Shown here piece by piece: positions 1 to 6,570 of a DNA stretch of 20,162 nt. The DNA lies in contig CAZXUK010000017.1 in NCBI GenBank assembly GCA_964644045.1, positions 1 to 20,162 on the forward strand. Direction: 5' to 3'. The notes under the pieces are model-generated. The model saw nothing but the letters and a program-made list of their open reading frames with translations, made no database searches and was not told where the DNA came from. The stretch is from JAIOTG01 sp964644045. Lineage in GTDB: Bacteria; Patescibacteriota; Patescibacteriia; Patescibacteriales; JAGXOH01. The number at the start of each line of letters is the position of its first letter. Within the stretch, counting starts at the first letter, position 1. The position numbers were made by a program, and so were the translations under genes.

Positions 1-107
1 TACCTATTTCACCTTTACACTTATTTTACTTTTTATACCTATTTTACTTTTTATTTAAGCGGAGGTTAGGTGGGGTTTGGTCTTACTTATTTTACTTTTT
101 ATTTATC
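1..107. repeat. Partial dispersed repeat with AT-rich phased flanks
   Basis: Bases 61-82 match the right end of the composite repeat found at 16584-17522 (the GGAGGTTAGG...GGTTTGGTC end). The palindromic left part is missing. On both sides lie T-rich words such as TTATTTTAC spaced about 10 bases apart. The first 20 bases are the reverse complement of 12272-12291, so the same family sits in the opposite orientation inside the ribosomal operon. No gene is visible here. The element continues beyond the left edge of the window. Confidence 0.8.
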
Positions 108-108
108 T

Positions 109-117
109 TGTTATATA
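109..117 (+). promoter_or_regulatory. Extended -10 box for the helicase gene
   Basis: TGTTATATA fits an extended -10 (TGn plus a TATATA hexamer). It ends 8 bases before the ATG at 126, so transcription would start only a few bases upstream of the start codon. No clear -35 is visible. Inferred from the pattern shared with other genes in this window. Confidence 0.45.
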
Positions 118-125
118 TTTTTAAA

Positions 126-2621
126 ATGCAATTTAATAAACTTCAACAAAAAATTATAGATAGGGTGAAAGGTGTTAATATAATTTCCGCTCCGGTGGGA
201 ACCGGCAAGACCACCATTTTAACCGAAAGAGTTGTCGAGGCCCTGGATTCGGGAATAAAGCCGGAAGAAATTTTATGTTTAACTTTTACCAACAGAGCCA
301 CGGAAGAGATGCGATCCAAGCTCAAAGAAAGGGTTTCTTCCCCGGAAATCCTTAATAATTTAACCATTAAAACTTTTCACGGTTTTTGCGCCTATTTTGT
401 TCGGGCCGAGGCCGAGTCGGCCGGAGTGGCAACGGACTTTATTATTTTTGATGAAACCGAGAGAGTAGAGATCCTGGAAGGAGTTTTGGATAAATACCCC
501 GAATATAATTTTAATTCGGAGGAAGCTTTTAATAAAACTCGCTATTTAAATGATTTATTAAAAAAATTGTATGATTATCGACTCAATAAACTGGAAAAAG
601 AGATCGGTTGCCAGGTAACTGATTACGAGCTGGAGGAGACTTTGATCAAGATCGGGAAAGAATACCGCCGGGCGCTGGAAGAGCAAAACGGACTGGATTT
701 TGACGAGTTGGTTTTTTTAACTGTTCAAATTTTGTGTACAAATAAAAAAGTGCGCAAAAAATGGTCGGAACAATTCAAATTTATTCAAGTGGACGAATTC
801 CAGGACACTCATTTGTCTGAATATTTAGTGGTTAAAGAACTGGCCAAAAGCCATGGCAATGTAGCTTTTATCGGAGACTTGGATCAAACTATTTATTCTT
901 GGCGCGGTTCCCGTCCTTTTTTTATAAGTAACTTAATTAAACATCATTTTCCCGAGTGTAAGGAGTTCCATTTGGAGACCAATTATCGTTTTAATAAAAA
1001 TATTTTGGAGGCGGTTAAATCTTTCTTGAAAAGTTTTTCTCAACCGGTTACCAAAAATATTGATTCTATACACCAAAAAGAGGATAAACGCGAAGAAGAA
1101 AAAAAATGTATCAGTGTTTTTGGCGGTTATGGCTTGGAAGAAGAGGTGGATTGGACAGTTACCAATTTAAAGGAGATCAGAGAAAAAGAACCGGAAGCCA
1201 GGATCGCGGTCTTGGCCCGAACCAATTTTTTGATCAAACATATTTCCGAGATATTCGGCAGGAAAGGAATCAGTCATATAACCGTGGATAAATATGAGTT
1301 TTTTCGCAAACAAGAAATAAAAGATCTTTATGCTTATCTAAAAATAGTTTTTAATCGTTTTGATCTGGAAAGCGCTTATCGGATAATCAAGAGACCGGCC
1401 CGCAATATCGGCCCGGCCACAATCAAGGAAATAAGAAAAAAAGGCGGGAGTCGGGGGCTTAAGGTTTCCGATTTTTTGAATTTTGCCAGCTATAATTTCC
1501 GTGAACCCTTTGAGAATTTGATCAAACAATGGCAGGAGGGCAGGATTGTGGTCTTGGATACCGAAACCACGGGGACCAATGTTTTAGAGGATGAGATTAT
1601 CCAGATCTATGCCACTGAAGTAGTGGCCGGAGAAAAAAAACAAGAGTTTCACTTTTATCTGAAAAACACGATTCCCGTGGGAAGTTCTTATGAAGTTCAC
1701 GGCTTAACCGATGAATTTTTAAAAGAGAAAGGCAGGGACCCTAAAAAGGTTTTGGAAGAATTAAGGGAATTTATAAACGAAGATATAGTAGTGGGGCACA
1801 ATATTATTTTTGATCTTTCCGTAATAGAAGAAAACGGCAAAAGATCGGATGTTAAGTTCAATTTTAAAGAATATTACGATACCTTGGATCTCTCCCGGCG
1901 TTTATTGGAATTTCCTAATTATAAGTTAACTACTTTAGCTCAAAATTTGGGCTTGGCCCAGGCCACTCATGATGCCAGGGACGATGTTTGGGCCACTGTG
2001 GACCTGTTAGGTATTTTGGTGGACAAACTTGTTCCTTATAGAAAGGAAAGGGCCGAGTTATTCGCCAAGCATTCAGCCAAATTTATTAAATTAGCCAATT
2101 TGATAAACTCTTGGCAGAAAGTGATCAAGGAAAAAAGGCCTCCCGAGGTCTTGGTTCATATTTGGGAGGAGTCGGGGCTTCGGGATTATTATGCCGAAGA
2201 CGAGAAGAAAGAAGAGAGATTTAATTCCTTTGCTCAGCTTAAGAATTTATTCGCGGAAAAAGATGATCCTCAAAAGCCCCCGGAGGTTATGACCAAGGAG
2301 CTGATCCATTACGCCTCTTTTAATAAGGGCGTGGATTTCTTGGCCTTGGAAAAAGGAGAGGTGCCGGTGGTTACTCCACATCAAGTTAAGGGCTTGGAGT
2401 TTGATTATATTTTTATTGTCGGGGTAAATGATTATAAGTTTCCCATTCGCAATCAATCTTCTGACCCGGAAGAGGAAAAAAGATTGTTTTATGTCAGTTT
2501 AACCCGGGCGCGCAAAAAGATTTTTTTAAGCTACAGCCGGTTTGACCACTATAACCGTCCCTTAAGCCCCAGTCCGTTTATAGCTTTTATTGATAAGGAG
2601 TATATTGATTTTGTTAATTGA
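126..2621 (+). CDS. UvrD/Rep-like superfamily 1 helicase with inserted DEDDh 3'-5' exonuclease domain
   Basis: Predicted ATP-dependent 3'-5' DNA helicase of the UvrD/PcrA/Rep family (831 aa), presumably acting in DNA repair or replication restart in the cytoplasm. Seen: Q-motif-like N-terminus, Walker A APVGTGKTT (residues 22-30, Lys28), motif II VDEFQD (222-227), motif III GDLDQTIYSWRGS (250-262), NYRF (286-289), and C-terminal motif V HQVKGLEFD (752-760) and motif VI VSLTRARK (790-797). Between the second RecA-like half and motif V lies a complete DnaQ-type exonuclease domain (about 473-640): Exo I LDTETTG (Asp478, Glu480), Exo II GHNIIFD (His558, Asp563), Exo III His615 and Asp620. All catalytic residues of both activities are present. 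The ATG at 126 is chosen over an upstream TTG at 108 because it directly precedes the Q motif and sits just after a -10-like box. There is no SD. The fusion may couple unwinding to end trimming (inference). Confidence 0.93.
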   Translation: MQFNKLQQKIIDRVKGVNIISAPVGTGKTTILTERVVEALDSGIKPEEILCLTFTNRATEEMRSKLKERVSSPEILNNLTIKTFHGFCAYFVRAEAESAGVATDFIIFDETERVEILEGVLDKYPEYNFNSEEAFNKTRYLNDLLKKLYDYRLNKLEKEIGCQVTDYELEETLIKIGKEYRRALEEQNGLDFDELVFLTVQILCTNKKVRKKWSEQFKFIQVDEFQDTHLSEYLVVKELAKSHGNVAFIGDLDQTIYSWRGSRPFFISNLIKHHFPECKEFHLETNYRFNKNILEAVKSFLKSFSQPVTKNIDSIHQKEDKREEEKKCISVFGGYGLEEEVDWTVTNLKEIREKEPEARIAVLARTNFLIKHISEIFGRKGISHITVDKYEFFRKQEIKDLYAYLKIVFNRFDLESAYRIIKRPARNIGPATIKEIRKKGGSRGLKVSDFLNFASYNFREPFENLIKQWQEGRIVVLDTETTGTNVLEDEIIQIYATEVVAGEKKQEFHFYLKNTIPVGSSYEVHGLTDEFLKEKGRDPKKVLEELREFINEDIVVGHNIIFDLSVIEENGKRSDVKFNFKEYYDTLDLSRRLLEFPNYKLTTLAQNLGLAQATHDARDDVWATVDLLGILVDKLVPYRKERAELFAKHSAKFIKLANLINSWQKVIKEKRPPEVLVHIWEESGLRDYYAEDEKKEERFNSFAQLKNLFAEKDDPQKPPEVMTKELIHYASFNKGVDFLALEKGEVPVVTPHQVKGLEFDYIFIVGVNDYKFPIRNQSSDPEEEKRLFYVSLTRARKKIFLSYSRFDHYNRPLSPSPFIAFIDKEYIDFVN

Positions 2622-2655
2622 TTTGGCGGGCTTTTTGTTTTGTGTTACCATACTT

Positions 2656-2661
2656 TATAAT
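2656..2661 (+). promoter_or_regulatory. Possible -10 box upstream of the coiled-coil gene
   Basis: A perfect TATAAT lies 50 bases before the ATG at 2712. The -35 region is only T-rich without a good match, so this rests on the hexamer and its position in an intergenic gap. Confidence 0.35.
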
Positions 2662-2711
2662 TATTATTAAACCATCCCTTGTTTTTTAAGAAGCAGGGGT
2701 TTTATGTTTTT

Positions 2712-3068
2712 ATGAGTAAAAAAATTCAAGAAGTTTTCAATCGTATTCAGGAAACCAAAAAGGAACAGAAAAAAATCCGGGATATGTACAAAGACGCTTT
2801 GGCCAATTCGGAAAAATATCAAAAGATTTCGGAAAAATTAAAAGAGCTTAAGGAGGAGAAGAAGAAACAAGAGGAGAACATCAAAGAAGATTTTAGCAAG
2901 GAGTTGGATAAATTGGATACTCTTAAGGCGGATCTGGAAAATGATCGGCAGATTATGAGTGATTTGGTTTTGAATAAAATCAGCCAAGGAGAGAAAGTGG
3001 AGATATCCGATCAGAATAATACCCAATATGAACCGGTCTTTTCTGTCAAATTCAAAAAAAGGACTTAG
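2712..3068 (+). CDS. Small coiled-coil protein of unknown function
   Basis: A 118-aa protein dominated by Lys, Glu and Gln with heptad-like spacing of Leu and Ile through about residues 5-95, so a long soluble alpha-helical coiled coil is likely. The last 25 residues (VEISDQNN... to FSVKFKKRT) look like a short beta-rich tail. No signal peptide, membrane segment or catalytic motif is visible. The ATG at 2712 is preferred over the in-frame TTG at 2679 because the N-terminus MSKKIQEVF is a normal helix start. No SD. It sits alone between the helicase and the decarboxylase operon, so context does not reveal a role. I do not recognise the family. Confidence 0.7.
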   Translation: MSKKIQEVFNRIQETKKEQKKIRDMYKDALANSEKYQKISEKLKELKEEKKKQEENIKEDFSKELDKLDTLKADLENDRQIMSDLVLNKISQGEKVEISDQNNTQYEPVFSVKFKKRT

Positions 3069-3074
3069 TTTAAA

Positions 3075-3103
3075 TTGACTTATCGGAAAAGTATTGTTAT
3101 TTT
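3075..3103 (+). promoter_or_regulatory. Sigma70-type promoter of the decarboxylase/aminotransferase operon
   Basis: TTGACT (3075-3080), a 17-base spacer and TATTTT (3098-3103), with TG at 3095-3096 giving an extended -10 (TGTTATTTT). The predicted transcript starts near 3110 and has a leader of about 50 bases before the ATG at 3162. Confidence 0.7.
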
Positions 3104-3146
3104 AATTAGTTGTTAGTTGTTCTTTTAAAATTTAAACCTTAAATTG

Positions 3147-3157
3147 AAAAGGAGGTG
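3147..3157 (+). promoter_or_regulatory. Strong Shine-Dalgarno site deciding the start of the decarboxylase
   Basis: AAAAGGAGGTG is nearly the full anti-SD complement. It lies five bases before the ATG at 3162 and overlaps the in-frame TTG at 3144, which rules out that upstream start. Such a site is rare in this window. Confidence 0.85.
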
Positions 3158-3161
3158 GCTT

Positions 3162-4433
3162 ATGCCCATGCCCGTGAGTTTTAAAGAAAGGTTGTATCCG
3201 ATTTTGCCGGATATCGCCGGATATTTCAGTACTCCTTTCTACATCTACGACGAGACCGGCATAAAAGATACTTGCCGGCGCCTGTTGTCCGCTTTTGATT
3301 TTCCCGGAGTGGAATTTCAGGAGTTTTTCGCTGTTAAGGCCAATCCCAACCCTCGTGTTATGGAAATTTTTCAGGATTTCGGTTTCGGTTTTGATTGCAG
3401 TTCCACTCCCGAGCTTCGTCTGGCCCGGGATCTGGAGACTCGGCCGGAAGATATTATGTTTACTTCCAATAATACCTCCTCGGCGGAATTTCGGGAAGCG
3501 GAGAAGATGGGGGGATGCATCCTTAATCTGGATGACATTACCCTGATTGACAAGGTGCCTCATTTTCCGGAGTTGATTTGTTTTCGCTACAACCCCGGAG
3601 AAAGAAGAAGCGGGAACGAAATTATCGGTAATCCGGTGGAAGCCAAATACGGAGTTTCCCATGACCAGATCGTGGATGCCTATCGCTTGGCCCGGGAAAA
3701 GGGAGCGCGTCGTTTCGGGATTCACACCATGATCTGCTCCAATGAGCTTAACTATGAGTATATGGTGGAGACGGTGCGCATGCTCTGCGAGCTTATGGAG
3801 ATGATCTCCGGAGAACTGGGGATCAAGTTTGAATTTATGAATATGGGCGGCGGTTTGGGTGTTGCTTATGAGCCGGGTCAGCAGGAAATTCCTTTGGAGA
3901 AAATGGCAGAGGAAATTTATTATCATTTGGATAATTTTCGGCAGAATCAGGGTTATCTACCCAAACTTTTTCTGGAAAGCGGCCGTTATATGGCCGGCCC
4001 GCACGGGGTTTTGGTTACCAAGTGTCTGAATCAGAAACATACCTATAAGGAATGGCGCGGTGTGGATGCCACCATGGCCGATTTAATGCGGCCGGGTATG
4101 TATTGGCCGGACGGAGGCTATCACCACATCGAAGTTTTCGATAAAGAAGATCACCCCGAGCGCGAAGCGGTGAATGTGGTGGGCTCTTTATGCGAAAACT
4201 GCGATCAGTTTGCCCGGGACAGGGAACTCCCGCCCATTAAAGAAGGAGATTTGTTGGTTATTCAGGATTGCGGAGCCCACGGACACGCCATGGGTTTTAA
4301 CTACAACGCCCGCCTGCGCCCCAAGGAATTAATGTTCCGGGAAGGCGGAGAAGTGGAGTTGATCCGCCGGGCACAGACTCATGAAGATTATGTGGCCACA
4401 CTGAATTTTGAACCCAAAAAAATCGTTTTTTGA
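3162..4433 (+). CDS. lysA: Diaminopimelate decarboxylase-like PLP enzyme (fold type III)
   Basis: Predicted PLP-dependent amino acid decarboxylase of the alanine-racemase-fold group IV family, most like diaminopimelate decarboxylase, which makes L-lysine from meso-diaminopimelate in the cytoplasm. The protein is 423 aa, normal for the family. Seen: PLP lysine in FFAVKANPNP (Lys59), glycine-rich phosphate loop MGGGLG (228-233), ESGRY (272-276), and the C-terminal CENCD (344-348) and NYNARLRP (380-387), which correspond to the CES.D and NYN.R.RP elements typical of LysA. The next gene starts 13 bases downstream with its SD overlapping this stop codon, so the two are almost surely co-transcribed. 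No other lysine genes are in the window. Carboxynorspermidine or other basic amino acid decarboxylase activity is possible, since sequence alone does not fix the substrate. G+C appears higher than in flanking genes, and the strong SD hints at a distinct origin. Confidence 0.85.
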   Translation: MPMPVSFKERLYPILPDIAGYFSTPFYIYDETGIKDTCRRLLSAFDFPGVEFQEFFAVKANPNPRVMEIFQDFGFGFDCSSTPELRLARDLETRPEDIMFTSNNTSSAEFREAEKMGGCILNLDDITLIDKVPHFPELICFRYNPGERRSGNEIIGNPVEAKYGVSHDQIVDAYRLAREKGARRFGIHTMICSNELNYEYMVETVRMLCELMEMISGELGIKFEFMNMGGGLGVAYEPGQQEIPLEKMAEEIYYHLDNFRQNQGYLPKLFLESGRYMAGPHGVLVTKCLNQKHTYKEWRGVDATMADLMRPGMYWPDGGYHHIEVFDKEDHPEREAVNVVGSLCENCDQFARDRELPPIKEGDLLVIQDCGAHGHAMGFNYNARLRPKELMFREGGEVELIRRAQTHEDYVATLNFEPKKIVF

Positions 4434-4440
4434 AAGGAGA
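4433..4440 (+). promoter_or_regulatory. Shine-Dalgarno site of the aminotransferase, overlapping the upstream stop
   Basis: AAAGGAGA begins on the last base of the decarboxylase TGA stop and ends six bases before the ATG at 4447. The layout suits translational coupling and rules out the upstream in-frame start at 4408. Confidence 0.8.
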
Positions 4441-4446
4441 TTTATC

Positions 4447-5631
4447 ATGCAGAAATCTTGGTTGCCCCCAGGGGGTAAAAATCTTTTCCAAGAAATTAAG
4501 GCCAAAAGAGCTGAGGCGGAATCCCGGGGAATTGAAATTGTAAATATGTCCATCGGCCAGCCCCAGGGACCGGCCCTGCAGGCGGCCCGAATTGGAGCCG
4601 CCCAAGCGGTTTTAAGCCATGAAGAAGCCATGCACGAGTATCAAGATAACGGCACTCCCGGAATTCCGGATTTTGCCGAGAGGTTTGTTCGCGCCCATGG
4701 AGAGCTTTCCCCCGCTTATCCTTATGAGTTTCTGCCCATTCCGGGCATAAAACCCATGTTGGGTTTGGTGATTATGGCTTGTGATTCCACCAATAACTCC
4801 GATTTAGCGGTGGCCACCACCACTAACCCCGGTTATCCCACGCCCAAAACCTGGTGCGATTATCTGGGGGTGAAAAATTATGAGCTGCCCACAAATGCGG
4901 AAAACGGCTTTTTGTTTTCCGTAGAGGATATTCCCGAGGATGTTGATCTTTTACACATCAATTATCCTCACAATCCCAGCGGAGCCATAGCCACCAAGGC
5001 ATTTTGGGAGAATTTATGCGGATATTGCGCGGAAAAAGGGATTCGTATCTTCAATGATGCCGCGTATTCGCTTTTGGCCTATACAACCGAAGTCTGCCTT
5101 TTAAGTTCGGTCGCTCCCGCTTATTCGAAGCTTTCCTGGGCCGAGGCCTTCTCCGCTTCCAAGGTGATTGGCAATGGCACCGGCTGGCGGATTGGAGCCA
5201 TAGCCGGTTCTCCGGATTTTGTGGGAGATATTGCCACGGTCAAGGGCAACACAGATAGCGGACCCTTTGCTCCGGCTCCTTGCGGGGTGATGTATTGCCT
5301 GGATTATGACCGCGAAAGCGTGGAAGAGGTGGCTGAAAGATATTATCAGCGCGCCATGGACTTAATGGAAACTCTTTGGGATTGCGGAATGGAAGAAGCG
5401 GTCTATCCCGGAGCCGGTTTTTTTACCCTTTGGAAGGCGCCTACCCGCGCTTTTGGCCAAAAGATCGGAAGCGGAGAGGAGTTCAATTATTTGATGATTG
5501 AGAAAACCGGAGTCATGGGAGTTCATTTCGGTCCTTATATCCGCTACGCCGTGGTCGGCCCGACCGAGGAAAAAGAGACCAGGGAAAAGATTGCTTCCGC
5601 CTTTGTCCGGGCGGGGGTAAGCTATGATTAA
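4447..5631 (+). CDS. Class I/II PLP aminotransferase, LL-diaminopimelate or aspartate aminotransferase-like
   Basis: A 394-aa fold-type I aminotransferase. Seen: YPHNPSG (173-179, the NPxNP-type motif), Asp204 and Tyr207 in NDAAY, the PLP lysine in SASKVIGNGTGWRIG (Lys239, with Arg248 for phosphate binding), and a C-terminal YIRYAVVG (Arg366) that would bind the substrate alpha-carboxylate. This set defines an active AAT-superfamily enzyme. The exact substrate cannot be read from sequence. Its place directly behind a LysA-like decarboxylase suggests amino acid metabolism, possibly the DapL route to lysine, which would also need an epimerase and earlier genes not present here. The start at 4447 is set by the SD. 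The gene ends the operon and is followed within 30 bases by an intrinsic terminator. Confidence 0.85.
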   Translation: MQKSWLPPGGKNLFQEIKAKRAEAESRGIEIVNMSIGQPQGPALQAARIGAAQAVLSHEEAMHEYQDNGTPGIPDFAERFVRAHGELSPAYPYEFLPIPGIKPMLGLVIMACDSTNNSDLAVATTTNPGYPTPKTWCDYLGVKNYELPTNAENGFLFSVEDIPEDVDLLHINYPHNPSGAIATKAFWENLCGYCAEKGIRIFNDAAYSLLAYTTEVCLLSSVAPAYSKLSWAEAFSASKVIGNGTGWRIGAIAGSPDFVGDIATVKGNTDSGPFAPAPCGVMYCLDYDRESVEEVAERYYQRAMDLMETLWDCGMEEAVYPGAGFFTLWKAPTRAFGQKIGSGEEFNYLMIEKTGVMGVHFGPYIRYAVVGPTEEKETREKIASAFVRAGVSYD

Positions 5632-5656
5632 AATTTAAGGTTTTTAATATTTTTCC

Positions 5657-5699
5657 GCCCCTTTTATCTTTTAGGTAAGAGGGGCTCTTTTGTTTTTTT
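5657..5699 (+). terminator. Intrinsic terminator of the decarboxylase/aminotransferase operon
   Basis: A 12-bp hairpin with one G-T pair near the GC base (GCCCCTTTTATC, loop TTTTA, GGTAAGAGGGGC; 5657-5685) is followed by the T-rich tract TCTTTTGTTTTTTT. It closes the operon before the next promoter at 5704. Confidence 0.92.
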
Positions 5700-5703
5700 G
5701 GCG

Positions 5704-5732
5704 TTGACATTTAAGGATTTATATGTTATTAT
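5704..5732 (+). promoter_or_regulatory. Consensus promoter of the 92-aa membrane protein unit
   Basis: A perfect TTGACA (5704-5709), a 17-base spacer and TATTAT (5727-5732) with an extended TG at 5724-5725. It lies directly after the upstream terminator, so the downstream unit is transcribed on its own. Confidence 0.88.
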
Positions 5733-5788
5733 TAATTTAACTTAAAAAAGTTCTTTTTTAATAAAATTCAAAAAAAGAGGAGGCAAAG

Positions 5789-6067
5789 ATGGCTAAGAAC
5801 TGTAAACCCAGGGATCCTTCGTCCCGGGTGGAGGCAATGGATGTGGTAATTTTGGCCGGGTTGATTTTGGGATACTTATCCCTTATAACCCTGGCTATTT
5901 ACATGCTTTCCGGATTTTACTATATTTGTGTCCCGGGAAGCCCATTAGGGGATATTGCTTACACCCCTAAATGGTTCTTCCTTTTTTTTCCCCTTATTTT
6001 CCTAAGGGGGAGTAGCAGGATAGAATTTCTCTTGGAGAAGTTCTACTCCTGCATCCAGGAGAGTTAA
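5789..6067 (+). CDS. Small putative membrane protein of unknown function
   Basis: A 92-aa protein started at ATG 5789, five bases after the SD GAGGAGG (5777-5783). It has a polar N-terminus with Lys/Arg (1-14), one clear hydrophobic segment (about 18-44, VVILAGLILGYLSLITLAIY and following), and a second shorter one (about 62-73, WFFLFFPLIFL) before a polar tail. Two membrane passes are plausible. No family is recognised. The gene forms its own transcription unit with a consensus promoter and a strong terminator. Its coding region is unusually rich in RNA hairpins (5807-5828, 5942-5974, 5990-6009, 6015-6052), so the transcript could act as, or contain, a structured RNA. The good SD and the coherent hydrophobic segment favour a real protein. 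Confidence 0.6.
   Translation: MAKNCKPRDPSSRVEAMDVVILAGLILGYLSLITLAIYMLSGFYYICVPGSPLGDIAYTPKWFFLFFPLIFLRGSSRIEFLLEKFYSCIQES
5942..6052 (+). other. Cluster of three strong RNA hairpins within the 92-aa gene
   Basis: Three inverted repeats follow one another: 5942-5951 with 5964-5974 (CCATTAGGGG against CCCCTAAATGG, one bulge); 5990-5996 with 6003-6009 (CCCCTTA against TAAGGGG); and 6015-6052, a roughly 17-bp stem with a 3-base loop (GCAGGATAGAA.. against ..TTCTACTCCTGC, one T-G pair and one bulged C). The terminator hairpin follows at 6080. Seen directly; a function is not known. Confidence 0.6.
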
Positions 6068-6079
6068 AAGAACACACCA

Positions 6080-6119
6080 CCCCGGAGAATTTATTTTTCC
6101 GGGGGTTTTTTTATTTTTT
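6080..6119 (+). terminator. Intrinsic terminator after the 92-aa gene
   Basis: A hairpin CCCCGGAGAA / TTTTCCGGGG (6080-6104) of about 10 bp with a five-base loop, then a T-rich tract to 6119. It almost touches the -10 box of the next gene at 6124. Confidence 0.92.
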
Positions 6120-6123
6120 GGCT

Positions 6124-6132
6124 TGTGATAAA
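6124..6132 (+). promoter_or_regulatory. Extended -10 box of the response regulator gene
   Basis: TGTGATAAA (TGn plus GATAAA) lies 24 bases before the ATG at 6157. Its -35 region would overlap the upstream terminator hairpin, where no good TTGACA match is seen. It follows the extended -10 style of this window. Confidence 0.5.
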
Positions 6133-6156
6133 ATAAAAACAATTAAATGTATTTTT

Positions 6157-6531
6157 ATGTCCAACAAAAAGAAAATTTTAATTGTGGAAGATGAAGAGCC
6201 CTTAAAATTGACCCTGAAAAAGAAGTTTAAGAATGAAGGTTTTTCAGTCTTGGAAGCGACAAACGGAGAAGATGGCCTTAAATTAACCCAAGAAAAAAAA
6301 CCGGACTTGATTTTATTGGATATTGTAATGCCGGTTATGGACGGTATGACTATGCTTAAAAAATTAAGAAAACAAGATTTTGGCAAAGAGATGCCGGTTA
6401 TTCTTTTAACTAATTTGGCTGACACCTCTGATGTTAATAAAGCCATGGAACTCGGGGTTTTTGATTATTTGGTTAAGTCCAACTGGGAGATTAAGGATGT
6501 TGTTGAAAAAGTAAAAGAAAAATTGAAATAA
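6157..6531 (+). CDS. Single-domain response regulator (CheY-like receiver)
   Basis: A 124-aa stand-alone receiver domain of a two-component system. Seen: the acidic pair in VEDEE (Asp12, Glu13), the phosphorylation site LLLDIVMP (Asp55), the conserved Thr85 in LLTN, and Lys107 in LVKS. All key receiver residues are present. There is no output domain, so it should act through protein-protein contacts or as a phosphorelay step. No histidine kinase is in the window. The ATG at 6157 is taken because the receiver begins right there (KKKILIVEDEE); a longer TTG start at 6118 lies inside the upstream terminator. No SD. The alaS gene follows after 39 bases. Confidence 0.93.
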   Translation: MSNKKKILIVEDEEPLKLTLKKKFKNEGFSVLEATNGEDGLKLTQEKKPDLILLDIVMPVMDGMTMLKKLRKQDFGKEMPVILLTNLADTSDVNKAMELGVFDYLVKSNWEIKDVVEKVKEKLK

Positions 6532-6570
6532 ACTGGACAAAATTTTAATGTTTTGATAAAAAATTCGGAT

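Noticed and set aside
36..41. Words in the left repeat that could serve as further -10 boxes
   Set aside because: AT-rich repeats produce TATAAT-like words by chance; without a matching -35 or a nearby start they are not supported.
3132..3926. 264-codon open frame on the minus strand opposite the decarboxylase
   Set aside because: It lies entirely over a gene with clear PLP-enzyme motifs, has no SD or family features, and is the expected shadow of a G+C-rich coding region.
4297..4631. Two minus-strand open frames of about 100 codons across the decarboxylase-aminotransferase junction
   Set aside because: They overlap two well-supported genes and the operon junction with its SD, and show no recognisable protein features.
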